This document shows positions 25,707 to 36,399 of a DNA stretch of 64,000 nt, in pieces. The DNA comes from Hofstenia miamia. Lineage: Eukaryota; Xenacoelomorpha; Acoela. The notes under the pieces are model-generated. The model searched no databases. It was not told the origin of the DNA and saw nothing but the letters and a program-made list of their open reading frames with translations. How positions within the stretch are numbered: the stretch's first letter is position 1; each line of letters begins with the position of its first letter. The stretch spans positions 5,140,251-5,204,250 of the forward strand of contig SCFE01000002.1 of NCBI GenBank assembly GCA_004352715.1. The letters run 5' to 3'. Position numbers and translations under genes: made by a program.

Positions 25707-26107
25707 ACAAATTTTAGAGTGAAAATAATTAAAAACAATTAAAAATTTTCCTTATAAATGTAACAAATTTTAAATATAACTTCTCTAGTATCAATAGGAA
25801 ACATATTATTTCATGTGTACTAGGGTGATCTTTAGACATTTCTTTCCTTTGTAGACCTCAGAAACTCCAACTCCTGTGACTGAAGAAGGAAAAAATAGGT
25901 CAATGGTTCACCCCATATTAAGGCTGTGCTGCAACAAAATGCCTTTAGTTACATTTTGTAAATTTTCATAATTTGAATTAATTAGCATACAGCCTTGAAC
26001 ATAAAGGTCGTACATAACATATAAAATATAAAATAACTGAATTTTATTAACAATAATAACAGAAACACCTGCAAAGCAAAATTCAAATAAAGTACCCGGG
26101 TTTTTAG

Positions 26108-27007
26108 TATTTAATTGGGCATCCTTTAATTTTGACAATGGCTTGTACCATCTTTGACATGGATTTAAACAAATTCGCAATGTATTCGTCGGGAATTTTA
26201 AAGAAATCTTCCTTGATTGATGGCCATAGATCATTTATATCTGTAATCTTTGGATTATTCACCATCATCTTTAGCTGATCCCATATATTCTCAATCAGAT
26301 TGATGTCTGAAGACCTAACTGGCTAGTCTGGCAGAAGCATGCCTCCTTCTCTTTCCACAAATTGCATAACTTCTTTGGACCTATGATAAGGTGCATTGTC
26401 TGGCTACAGAAAATCATCTTGATCCAGTAGTGGTAGTACATGGGCTCTCAAGAAGTCAATATATTGCTTTCTATCAATCGCCTTACCCACATTTGCCAGA
26501 GCTCGCATCCTAGAACTCCATATTGCTCCAAACACTATACCTGTAGCTAAATATCGCGGCTTGAATAGATACACTTAACTCCTAGGTCTTGTAGCAAATT
26601 GCCCTCATCCTGATTGAAATTGTATATGAGTTTCACCAGAAAATACAACATTGCACATGTATTTTTCACGGTTGTTAATTTTTTCGTGACCCAAAAAAAA
26701 TTTCGATTTGATATTGGTTCGAATTTAGGAAAGGTTTTTTGCAGCTGTGTCTCCCAAATAGACCATATTTCGGTAAAATGCGGTGGATGCTTCCCCTAGT
26801 GAATAGTTCTGACCATCACTCCAACTACTTTTCAATTCTCTGGGTGTCGTTTTTGGTCAAATTACAGATATCCTCGGTAATAAGGATCTGGATCTTTCTG
26901 TGGAGTTTGGTGGATGCCCTTTTGGTCTTACTTGAAATATTCCTAGAATTTTCTTTTGGAAAGAAATCATAAAATTCATCATTTACGTATGCGTTTTTGG
27001 CTGCCAT
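26108..27007 (-). pseudogene. Tc1/mariner transposase, degenerate
   Basis: Minus-strand reading from 27007 gives, in changing frames, an N-terminal ORF of 60 codons, then SIHRILPKYGLFGRHSCKKP (helix-turn-helix/linker region). PDNAPYHRSKEVMQF near 26390 holds the second catalytic acidic residue. DINLIENIWDQLK near 26280 holds the third, and the protein ends with MSKMVQAI near 26130. Order and spacing match Tc1-family DDE transposases of about 340 residues. Several stops and frameshifts make it inactive. Terminal inverted repeats were not resolved. Confidence 0.8.
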
Positions 27008-27009
27008 AT

Positions 27010-28035
27010 TAATGAAGGTAATACTACACTTGTGAATAGATTAATATTGAGTGGGTTTATTACAACATTTATTTTTTAAGCCTTTTGATTCTATAATTTA
27101 ATGTTTGTGTCCGCTAGGTTCAGATTGTGGGCCTTGGTACATAGAAATTCTACTTTTTTCAAACGAAATGGAATTTTCAAAGTGCGATTTTAGTATTGAT
27201 GTTTTCCAAACGATATTACGTCGGATTTATCTGCGAAAGTGCTTATGTATTTTCCTCAATTGCTAGGAATTTTTTAAAATGAAAATTTAATCGTTTTTTG
27301 TAGGAAATTAAGAGTGAAATGGAATATAATAAATTACAATGCATTGACAAAAGCTGAACTTAATGGAGAATGTAATATAAATAACAGCCTAACATTAAAA
27401 TAAGATAGTGCGTCATACAAACATTTCTAATGAAATCTATAGCATCATGTATACTAAGTAGAAGACTAAATTCTGTGGGAACGTTTCTTGGAATTAACCT
27501 TATATTTATTATTGAGTTTCAATAGTGCGTTTAGTTACGCCTTGTAAAAACTGCAGGCATTCACGACTTTGATAATTAAATTCGCGCATTTTATTAAGCA
27601 TAAAGACATTTCTGGTCTGTAAGATAGTAAGACACGCCCCCCTTCTGAGTTCGCCCTTGCTTGAAACTACATGTATGTTTCTTTAAGTATAAAGTTCTTG
27701 GTGTCACACTGAAACTGTGATGTTAATGTGTAGATGAACAATCGTTAGTCGAAATTCTGTAACATTTTCGGACTTGGACAGAATTTGAGCCCCCAACACT
27801 TCTTGGAAAAGTTATCCAACTTCTCGTTAATTTAATCCTCTTAAGACACTCCAAAGGGGTTTTTCTCATTTGGATCGTCTGGTTGTATTTTAGAATCTTA
27901 CAAAAACTAGACACTGTATCCAAAAACATAAAATCAAAATAAAATTAAGTACAGGAATAGTTTTTTGAATACAAGCTACAAAACAAACTGCACTTAAGGT
28001 GACTACATGCTAATTTCATAATTATTAGTGAGCCT

Positions 28036-28069
<34 letters not shown>

Positions 28070-28240
28070 CTGTAGAACGGAGTAACTTTTAACAGAAACT
28101 AAAATCTAAGAAAAAATCAACAAACCGACCTCTGATCAGCAGATGTTCTACCTGTATATCAAAGCAAGAACATTCATTCGTTTTCAAAAATTCTGCTCAT
28201 TCTATTGGATAACAAATAGACAAACGCACATAAAATTTGA
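27010..28240. other. AT-rich region without recognisable gene
   Basis: Contains the TA run at 28036-28068. Nothing else identified. Confidence 0.4.
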
Positions 28241-28294
28241 GTCTAGATGTGAAAGAAGACCATAAAAAGTACAAGTACGCCTATCAGTTGCAGA

Positions 28295-28800
28295 TTACGA
28301 GTTACAGTCATCGCAAGTGAAATAAAGATCAGTGGAATCACCATTGCAATACCCACACAGCCATTCTTCGCCGAAGGTGCGTTGCAGCCAATCTGGCCCT
28401 CTATAATGTATGTAAGGAGCTCCACAAACAAAGCATTTGTCATCTGAATTTTCATCTGATACTGCACTTGCAATGGTCTTTGCTATAAAGCTTGAGGAGC
28501 CTGGTCCAGGATCTCCAGAGGAAGTTGAACTCACAGGCAACAATTGCTTGCCGGGAATGATTTTGGAGCCCCTGGGCTTCTTATTTTTCTAATGGCCTCT
28601 CCTCTCCTACAACATTTGGATGAGTGTTGGAAGAAATCCGGATTTGGTATTTTCAGGGCTACCTGTGCACTTTAAGTTATCCAAGACTTGAGTGAGCATG
28701 ATTGGGAAAACTTCTTTTGGAATAGAGTCTTTGGATTGACTTTCAGCGCACCAGATGGCTAGAACGTCATGCCAGTGAATGTTAAGTTCTTACTTTATAT
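28295..28800 (-). pseudogene. Transposase-type C-terminal zinc ribbon remnant
   Basis: A minus-strand ORF of 82 codons (28543-28295) has a serine/glycine-rich linker followed by KCFVCGAPY, EEWLCGYCNG and FTCDDC, that is four CxxC-type pairs. Upstream frames contain KSGFLPTLIQML and PKGSKIIPGKQLL-like segments. This arrangement is reminiscent of the tail of pogo/Tigger-like DDE transposases, which end in a CxxC/PHD-like ribbon. No catalytic core is left in the window, so family assignment is an inference. A captured host zinc-finger exon is the alternative. Confidence 0.4.
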
Positions 28801-29081
28801 TCAATAGTTTGCTTTAATTTGTTCTTGCATTAATGGTAATTGCTTCTCCTATTTTCGTAGCTTGTCTTGTTCAGTTTTTCACGTTCATTTCAAATATGCA
28901 ATTTTTAATTGCGAAAAACTATTATTTATTGAGTTATTTGAATAAATATATTAAATTTTTTTCTAAAATTTGCAAATACATTATAAGTTATTATTTATGG
29001 CTACCATTAAAAGTAAAAGTAAGCAAATACAAAAAATATATTGAAATCATTCAAAACTAAAATAATATATATTAATAATAT

Positions 29082-29456
29082 TCAATCAATTATAGATTGT
29101 TTGCTGATTCCAAGTATTCCCACTGAACATTGAACTCCAATTTTGTTGCTCCATCCTAAGATAAGACTCAGAATCTTCTTAAGCGAAAGTGGATTTCTTT
29201 CAAACAATGATCTGTGCCTTATAGACACCCATTTCTTAAAATTTCGATTATGACATCGCCAAAAATACCCATCATGTAATGAGATTAAAGGTTGCAAATT
29301 ACATAAATGTCTACAACAGCATACTCTCTTTAATACATTAATGTCTATAAGTTCTGTCCCCAAAGTGCCATTTGGTATATCCAATAAATATAAAATGGAT
29401 GCCTCCCGAATTAATGAGAAGCGTAAATGTCCAAAAACCACCACTTGCTGTTGCAT
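29082..29456 (-). pseudogene. Merlin (IS1016/ISXO2-like) transposase N-terminal part
   Basis: The 124-codon minus-strand ORF contains HDGYFWRCHNRNFKKWVSIR followed by SLFERNPLSLKKILSLI and a further helical segment. This is the zinc-ribbon plus RKxSIRxGSFFExSKLSL pattern of Merlin/ISXO2 transposases. The upstream cysteine pair is degenerate (CCCRHLCN) and the DDE core is missing. Transposons of this superfamily are known in flatworms, cnidarians and other animals. Confidence 0.6.
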
Positions 29457-29520
29457 AACGATAGTAATAATTTATAGCAACGATATGTTTGTTTGAAGAA
29501 TTGATTGTAATAAGACACAA

Positions 29521-30586
29521 AATACCATGCAGCGTGTTTAATCAAAAAATATTTTTAAATTATTCTCCATGTATGTTTGATCTGAATAAAGCATTTTTTA
29601 AACAGGACGAGTCATTTCATAACAATAATTATTGATACCATTTTTGTTTTAAATATTTTCAATATGTTTTGCATTTCTTGCTTTAACATAATTGTATACG
29701 ATAGCAAGAGTGTTACAAATTTTTTCTAACTTCAAATATTCTTGAGTCAGCGGCAGCCCCACCTAAACTTGTCATTTTCAAATTGTGATGAAATGCATCC
29801 TATCAGGAACCATTGGTGAGCATATGTGAATACATGAAAAAAGGTAAACTTTTCAGTCTTTTCAAATTTTGGAGCTACGATTATGAATTTATGGATTTTG
29901 CAGGTTGTTAGTTCGATATTAATTTAGTAAAGTTCATTATATTTTAAATTTGTGCTATTTCTGATAGTGATATTACATGTACCATTTGGATAAAATTGAT
30001 ACTTCCATAAAAATTTGTTTTAAGCCAAAGTTTTGCACAAAAACTTATTAAATATTGATCATAGTTTGAAAATCACTTTTAATTGCTTCAAGCGCTAACT
30101 TTTCAATTATATTTTGTACTTAATTCTCTCTGCAGAAGGCAGAAATAATCTCTTACCACCGAATCACAGAATTTCTCAGAATATCTCTTCCTACAAAAGT
30201 CCATGTTCATTTCAGAAATGTCAGCAGTACTTGGAGAGAATTATAGATCCAAATCTATAAATTTTACTGTCTATGTCTATGTCAATAGAATAATAAGAAC
30301 TAATACTAACCTCAATTTTTAAATTAATTGAAAATTCCCTTTTCATAAACTGTTATCAGTATATTGCATATATATATATNNNNNNNNNNNNNNNNNNNNN
30401 NNNNNNNNNNNNNNNNNNNNNNNNNNNNNNNNNNNNNNNNNNNNNNNNNNNNNNNNNNNNNNNNNNNNNNNNNNNNNNNNNNNNNNNNNNNNNNNNNNNN
30501 NNNNNNNNNNNNNNNNNNNNNNNNNNNNNNNNNNNNNNNNNNATATATATGTATACAATTATAGTGTCTATGCTTAGCCAACAACA
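29521..30586. other. AT-rich region with 180-N gap in a TA repeat
   Basis: No gene recognised. The gap spans about 30380-30542 and is bordered on both sides by TA dinucleotides, so the hidden sequence is probably a long microsatellite. Confidence 0.6.
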
Positions 30587-30811
30587 TGAATGCTACGATT
30601 CAAGCCAAAGGAATCTCGGGTGAATCCATAAATAGAAAGTGATATTCCTGGAGAGATCCGTCAATTTGTTGAAAAGAACTCTCCAAGAATTATTGTAATA
30701 GCATCTTGGGGATTGGAACCACTTCGTCGAACCTTCATAGGAAGTGTCACTAAGTACGTTATCCATCACGTTGACATTCCTGTAGGCCATTGTACCCAAG
30801 CCGAAATCTGT
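30587..30811 (+). pseudogene. Universal stress protein last exon, broken paralogue
   Basis: This segment matches exon 2 of the USP gene at 18643: ATIQAKGISGES, then after a frameshift IESDIPGEIRQFVEKN, RIIVIAS and LRRTFIGSVTKYVIHHVD, then a second shift before the VVPKP-equivalent end. A CTTAG splice-acceptor-like sequence precedes it at about 30578. The first glycine of the ATP motif has become alanine (IAS for IGC). No exon 1 partner is visible between 18900 and 30380, although the gap could hide one. Two frameshifts indicate a pseudogene in tandem with the intact gene; low-quality assembly next to the gap could contribute. Confidence 0.75.
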
Positions 30812-33049
30812 TAATTAATTGCATTTAATTGAATATAATCATACACAGTATGTTTCATATTTTGTAACATATTTTTCATTCTCTAGCTATTTAAGCATAA
30901 CTTATTATAGTTGAAAATAAAAATTACTTGAGTTTAACAATTGGGCGGAATTTAAAATTCTATAGCACTTTGTTCTTGAAAATTTCTCCCTTTTCTCAGC
31001 CTAAATGGCTTAGAGTATAAGTGCTATCATCAGCATTATATACAAGGGTGCACTCGCAATGGGAAGCCGGATGACGCAGATATGTATGTACATTGCCTAT
31101 TTATGCAGTAGCATCAACTTTGAATTAAGCCATCAATTCATTTCATTTGATGTTCAATGATTGTGTGTTTCACATTGCTTAAGCAAATAAAATGCACGCA
31201 TAGACGGAGCAGGCCTAACAAAATAGCAAGCAGTTGAAGCGGTTGATATTAGTACTGAGCAAAAACCCAATAATCAGTGAAAATTTAATCAATCAGTTCA
31301 TCATATTTAGAAATTTCAGGCTTGCTATACATTTTTATGTATATTTCAAAGCAAATCCAAGTAAATGTAGTGTATTTAAATTTAATAGGAACTGACAAAT
31401 TCCAAAAAAAATTAAATACAATATATTTGATTAGCAATATCCGCAGCAATCTTGAGGATGGTGCATCTTCTATTTCATATATTTGAATATTTTGTGTCTT
31501 GTAATACTTCTGAAACTAAATTGAGGACTTTTACAAAAAAATAATTGTATTTGACAAATCTTCCTAAATTTTGAAAACATTATTAAGAACTTTGCAAATT
31601 TCTTTAAGATATGCAAGATATTATTTTATTATTTTTGATTGAATCTACATTAAACTGTTAATTGTTTCAAATATAAATATTATTAGAAAGAGAGTCCACT
31701 AACAATCGTCAAATTTTCTTTGCAGTTGTTATCTGAGAATAAGCAAACTGTGCTTATCCAAAGCTTCTGCATTTTCTTTCTTAGTACAATAGGTCTAATA
31801 TTTAATGATGCTAATCAAACAATTTCGAGGTATTAAAACAATGTTTGATTAAAATCATTATGCATTTTATTGGGATCNTTGGGGATTGGAACCACTTCGT
31901 CGAACCTTCATAGGAAGTGTCACTAAGTACGTTATCCATCACGTTGACATTCCTGTAGGCCATTGTACCCAAGCCGAAATCTGTTAATTAATTGCATTTA
32001 ATTGAATATAATCATACACAGTATGTTTCATATTTTGTAACATATTTTTCATTCTCTAGCTATTTAAGCATAACTTATTATAGTTGAAAATAAAAATTAC
32101 TTGAGTTTAACAATTGGGCGGAATTTAAAATTCTATAGCACTTTGTTCTTGAAAATTTCTCCCTTTTCTCAGCCTAAATGGCTTAGAGTATAAGTGCTAT
32201 CATCAGCATTATATACAACGGTGCACTCGCAATGGGAAGCCGGATGACGCAGATATGTATGTACATTGCCTATTTATGCAGTAGCATCAACTTTGAATTA
32301 AGCCATCAATTCATTTCATTTGATGTTCAATGATTGTGTGTTTCACATGCTTAAGCAAATAAAATGCACGCATAGACGGAACAGGCCTAACAAAATAGCA
32401 AGCAGTTGAAGCGGTTGATATTAGTACTGAGCAAAAACCCAATAATCAGTGAAAATTTAATCAATCAGTTCATCATATTTAGAAATTTCAGGCTTGCTAT
32501 ACATTTTTATGTATATTTCAAAGCAAATCCAAGTAAATGTAGTGTATTTAAATTTAATAGGAACTGACAAATTCCAAAAAAAATTAAATACAATATATTT
32601 GATTAGCAATATCCGCAGCAATCTTGAGGATGGTGCATCTTCTATTTCACATATTTGAATATTTTGTGTCTTGTAATACTTCTGAAACTAAATTGAGGAC
32701 TTTTACAAAAAAATAATTGTATTTGACAAATCTTCCTAAATTTTGAAAACATTATTAAGAACTTTGCAAATTTCTTTAAGATATGCAAGATATTATTTTA
32801 TTATTTTTGATTGAATCTACATTAAACTGTTAATTGTTTCAAATATAAATATTATTAGAAAGAGAGTCCACTAACAATCGTCAAATTTTCTTTGCAGTTG
32901 TTATCTGAGAATAAGCAAACTGTGCTTATCCAAAGCTTCTGCATTTTCTTTCTTAGTACAATAGGTCTAATATTTAATGATGCTAATCAAACAATTTCGA
33001 GGTATTAAAACAATGTTTGATTAAAATCATTATGCATTTTATTGGGATC
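30706..33049. repeat. 1.17-kb direct repeat joined by a single N (probable unmerged haplotypes)
   Basis: 30706-31877 and 31879-33049 differ at only about four positions (two or three substitutions and one deleted base) and abut at the single N at 31878. The second unit begins in the middle of the USP pseudo-exon, giving an apparent second partial copy (31879-31985). A difference level near 0.3% with an N junction fits two alleles of one locus. Confidence 0.9.
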
Positions 33050-36000
33050 ATTTGAGAAGTACACAGTGGCAATTCGTGATATTTTCAAAAAATATTTTCA
33101 ATGTTCTCTGGATTTGATTGTCGCTATATTTGAGGGATAAATCGAGCCAACCATGTAAGTTGTGGTAATGAAGTAGTCGAAATGTGGAAATTTAGTACTT
33201 AAATATTTACAAAACTAAATGAATGGTCCTCAAAAGAAAAAATATAAGTTTATGGTGAGTTAACTTAGTATATCTAGTAGTACTAATTGATACCATATTA
33301 AGTGTTAGGAGAAAATATACAAATTTATTATGTTCCATGAAATTCTAAGTAATTTATCTACCAAACACCATAAGCACTATATCAATGTTTTTGGACAAAC
33401 TGAGGTACATAACATTTATTAGGAAATTATACATACTTATTAAACTTATACAAGTGTTGTTTTGATTGCTTGGATTAATATTCAAATACAATTACTTGCT
33501 TGAAATTATGTTAATATTCAAATTAATGAGAACCAGAGGTGTCCAGCCGCCTCCATGGTCAAAACATATAGGATATGTATAATTACAGGTTGCGCGTTTT
33601 AGGGCCAAAATTTTGCAGCTTGGCGTGTGTTAGCCAGTTGGAGATATTGTAATATCACCAACATAACCCCTTTTTTATTTGTATTATTTCTTTTGATTCA
33701 ATATTATTCTATAATTTTATAGGAGAGGTGGTCAAGGCTAATTGCCAATGACTAGAATGTTTGGTTTTAATGCAGTAACTTAGAAATATAGTGTAGTGCT
33801 TTTACAAAATAAATAAGTGCCTTACATTTGACTAATTTAAAATAACACAGTAAAAATTTGAAACAATAAAGAATTAGTAGGTAAATTGTTAATGCTACTA
33901 TAAATATCAAGAGCAGTGTATTAATTGTTTACAATCACGTAATAGCAGTTTACAACTATTTGAGGCAGTTACAATTGTTTTAACTACGTCTACAGTTGCT
34001 TTGGAAAAATTGTTTTGATCACATTAAAAATTATCTCTGATTAAATGCAATAAGTGTTTTACAATTAAGCTTACCAGTGCTGTTACTATATTCTGCCTTG
34101 TCATTTGGAAGGTTGATCATACTAGTTAACCTACTACTTGTATAACAACTTGTGCTTTTGTTCTGTTCTAATTAATGAATGATTCATACCAGCATATTTC
34201 AGCAGAAGGAAATAAACATTTTACTCAATCACTGGATTTTGCTCTATGTTATACATTTAATCACAAGTTATTGGTTATTGTTATTTATTAATTAAATAAT
34301 GTAGGCTTAGGCACCTACACATGCCATTGAGAGAGAAGCTGCTTAGTCTGAATTGCTGTACTAAGCCTTCTCAAATGAAAATAGGTATACCACTAGTTGA
34401 TCTATTAGAAATAGAGAAGCAACATCATTTTGAAACGTGTACAAAGCAAAGAGCAATTATGAGGTAAATCAACCAAATTTTGTAGGATTTCGTGATCATG
34501 TTATATGTAGTAAGTTATGTATAGTAGGGGATTAAAAACGTATGTAGCGAGCTGAGTAATAAGACTGTTTTAGAAAGTAACTAACACTATCAAACTGTTT
34601 CATTCCAACTGTTGGTTTTGCTTACATTGCTTAAAAGCCGCAGTGAGGCCCTTGGACTTGTTGTTTTGTATGGAGTCAGAATCATAATTGAAGCTCAAAT
34701 GTACCAAACTCTCAACATCTAAGAGAGTGCTATTTTCTGATAAGGGCTCACACCTTGTTAATAACACTTATAATGAATGTAAAATCCTAGTAAAAATCCT
34801 CAAGCTAAGGTTAGGGACTTAGTGTAAGCATAAAAACACTATTATCACATGATGACACTGATTTGATAAAGAGCAAGCGACTCTCCCTTGAATTGGTGCA
34901 AGCTGGGCTAGTTGTTGCCTTTTTGTCCATTTTTAGTCAGAGCTTCCTAAACCACATTTGAAGAGTTCAAAGTACACTTGGTTAAGTTTGATAAGAGTGG
35001 GACAAGATTTTTCTACTTTGTTGGTTACTAAAAGAAAAGTTCACTACTTAGTAGAAGTCACTTTACAGTGTCAGTGAATCAACACTTTGATTTTTTTCTG
35101 TTACTCTTTTTTTATGCTGATTTTAACAGTAAATTTGGCAAACTCTAAATAATTGTAAATAGTTTTGTCTATAGAAAAAGTTTTCAGTTACTATGACAAA
35201 TCCAAGTGCACTAAAAACTCCTAATGTTTCAAAGACAGTGAAATTGAGATTGATTCTCAGAAAATGAATTTGTCCCCCTCATAGGAACACTCGTTCACAA
35301 GCTAAGAGTAGAGTCCAGGCTCTTGGAGTTAGTCAGCGCGCACATTTTAATGTATAACATTAGTCCATAATTTTAAAAGTCGCAGAGTACTAGCTTTCCG
35401 AAATTCATCAGTCTATGTCGTTTAGGAGCAATTCGAAAGTTGTAATTAGTGTTAATAACTCAAAGGGAATAGTAATTAAAAATATAATATTAGCATTGTA
35501 ATATAGAACTAAAGGAGCTCCAGAGAATGGTGAAAACAGCTAAGGAATTGAATAAAAATTGGCAGAGTACTGGCTATCTAAACATTTAATAGTTAGAATA
35601 GAAAATTTAACAAAATGGCTGTTACATGAAAGCAGAAATTCATCCAAATATAGTGATTAATGCACTATTTTTTAGCAGGCCCTAATTATTCCCAAAACGC
35701 CACTTCCACTAAAACCCAGAGTCTCAACCTATAGTTTAACTGTCTTTATTGAAATTTCTTTATTTCATACTCCCAATCTTTGGAAGATTGTAGCTCAGTA
35801 AATTCTTGACCAATTTTCACGAATTAAAGTTTTTCAGAAAGAGCATCAGAAATTCTATATTGCAATGTTAATTAAATTTAAAAATTCTTCAAGGGGTGTC
35901 AGTCAACAGGGTGGTTTAGGGTGGTCTTTGGTATTTCTTATTTCTGTTAATCTGCAATTGAACTATAATAAACAATAAATATTATAACAGAAAATATTTA

Positions 36001-36290
36001 TTATTTTTGATTTGAACTATTATCTATTTTGTATTTAAGCAAAATATAACAATACTTCTACAGACTACAAGAGTTTCAGAGTTGTCAGTCTGCTATGGAT
36101 GTAATAGTAACACTGTTTGTGTGAAATTGGATGTTCAATTTTCTGATAAATATATTAATAGAAAAATATTGAAATTTGTAAAGAATGATTGCAGGGTCAC
36201 AAGCTAAGAGTAGTCCAGTCTACATTGAGTCTAGCAACCAACCCTGTCACTAATGTAGCATAATCCTTCTTATTAACAAATTATAGATAG
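33050..36290. other. AT-rich region without recognisable gene
   Basis: No ORF with recognisable domains. A phrase around ACAAGCTAAGAGTAG occurs near both 35296 and 36195, and TGTAGCATAATCC at about 36248 matches the inverted right end of the solo LTR at 47886-48907. The stretch may contain decayed LTR or leader sequence of the retroelement to its right. Confidence 0.35.
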
Positions 36291-36399
36291 GAAAACAATG
36301 AATTTGATAAAAAGAAAGATATACTAGAAAGGATTCTTATATTTTTGTCCATGAACAAATGCTTGTCACCAATTTAGTTTTACAAAAATCTGGGGATGA

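Noticed and set aside
30324-30587. ORFs running through N at 30343-30587, 41249-41603 and 59403-59918
   Set aside because: They consist mostly of undetermined bases and TA repeats.
31879-31985. A third USP last-exon copy
   Set aside because: It is the truncated start of the duplicated 1.17-kb unit joined by an N, so probably an allele of the 30587 copy.
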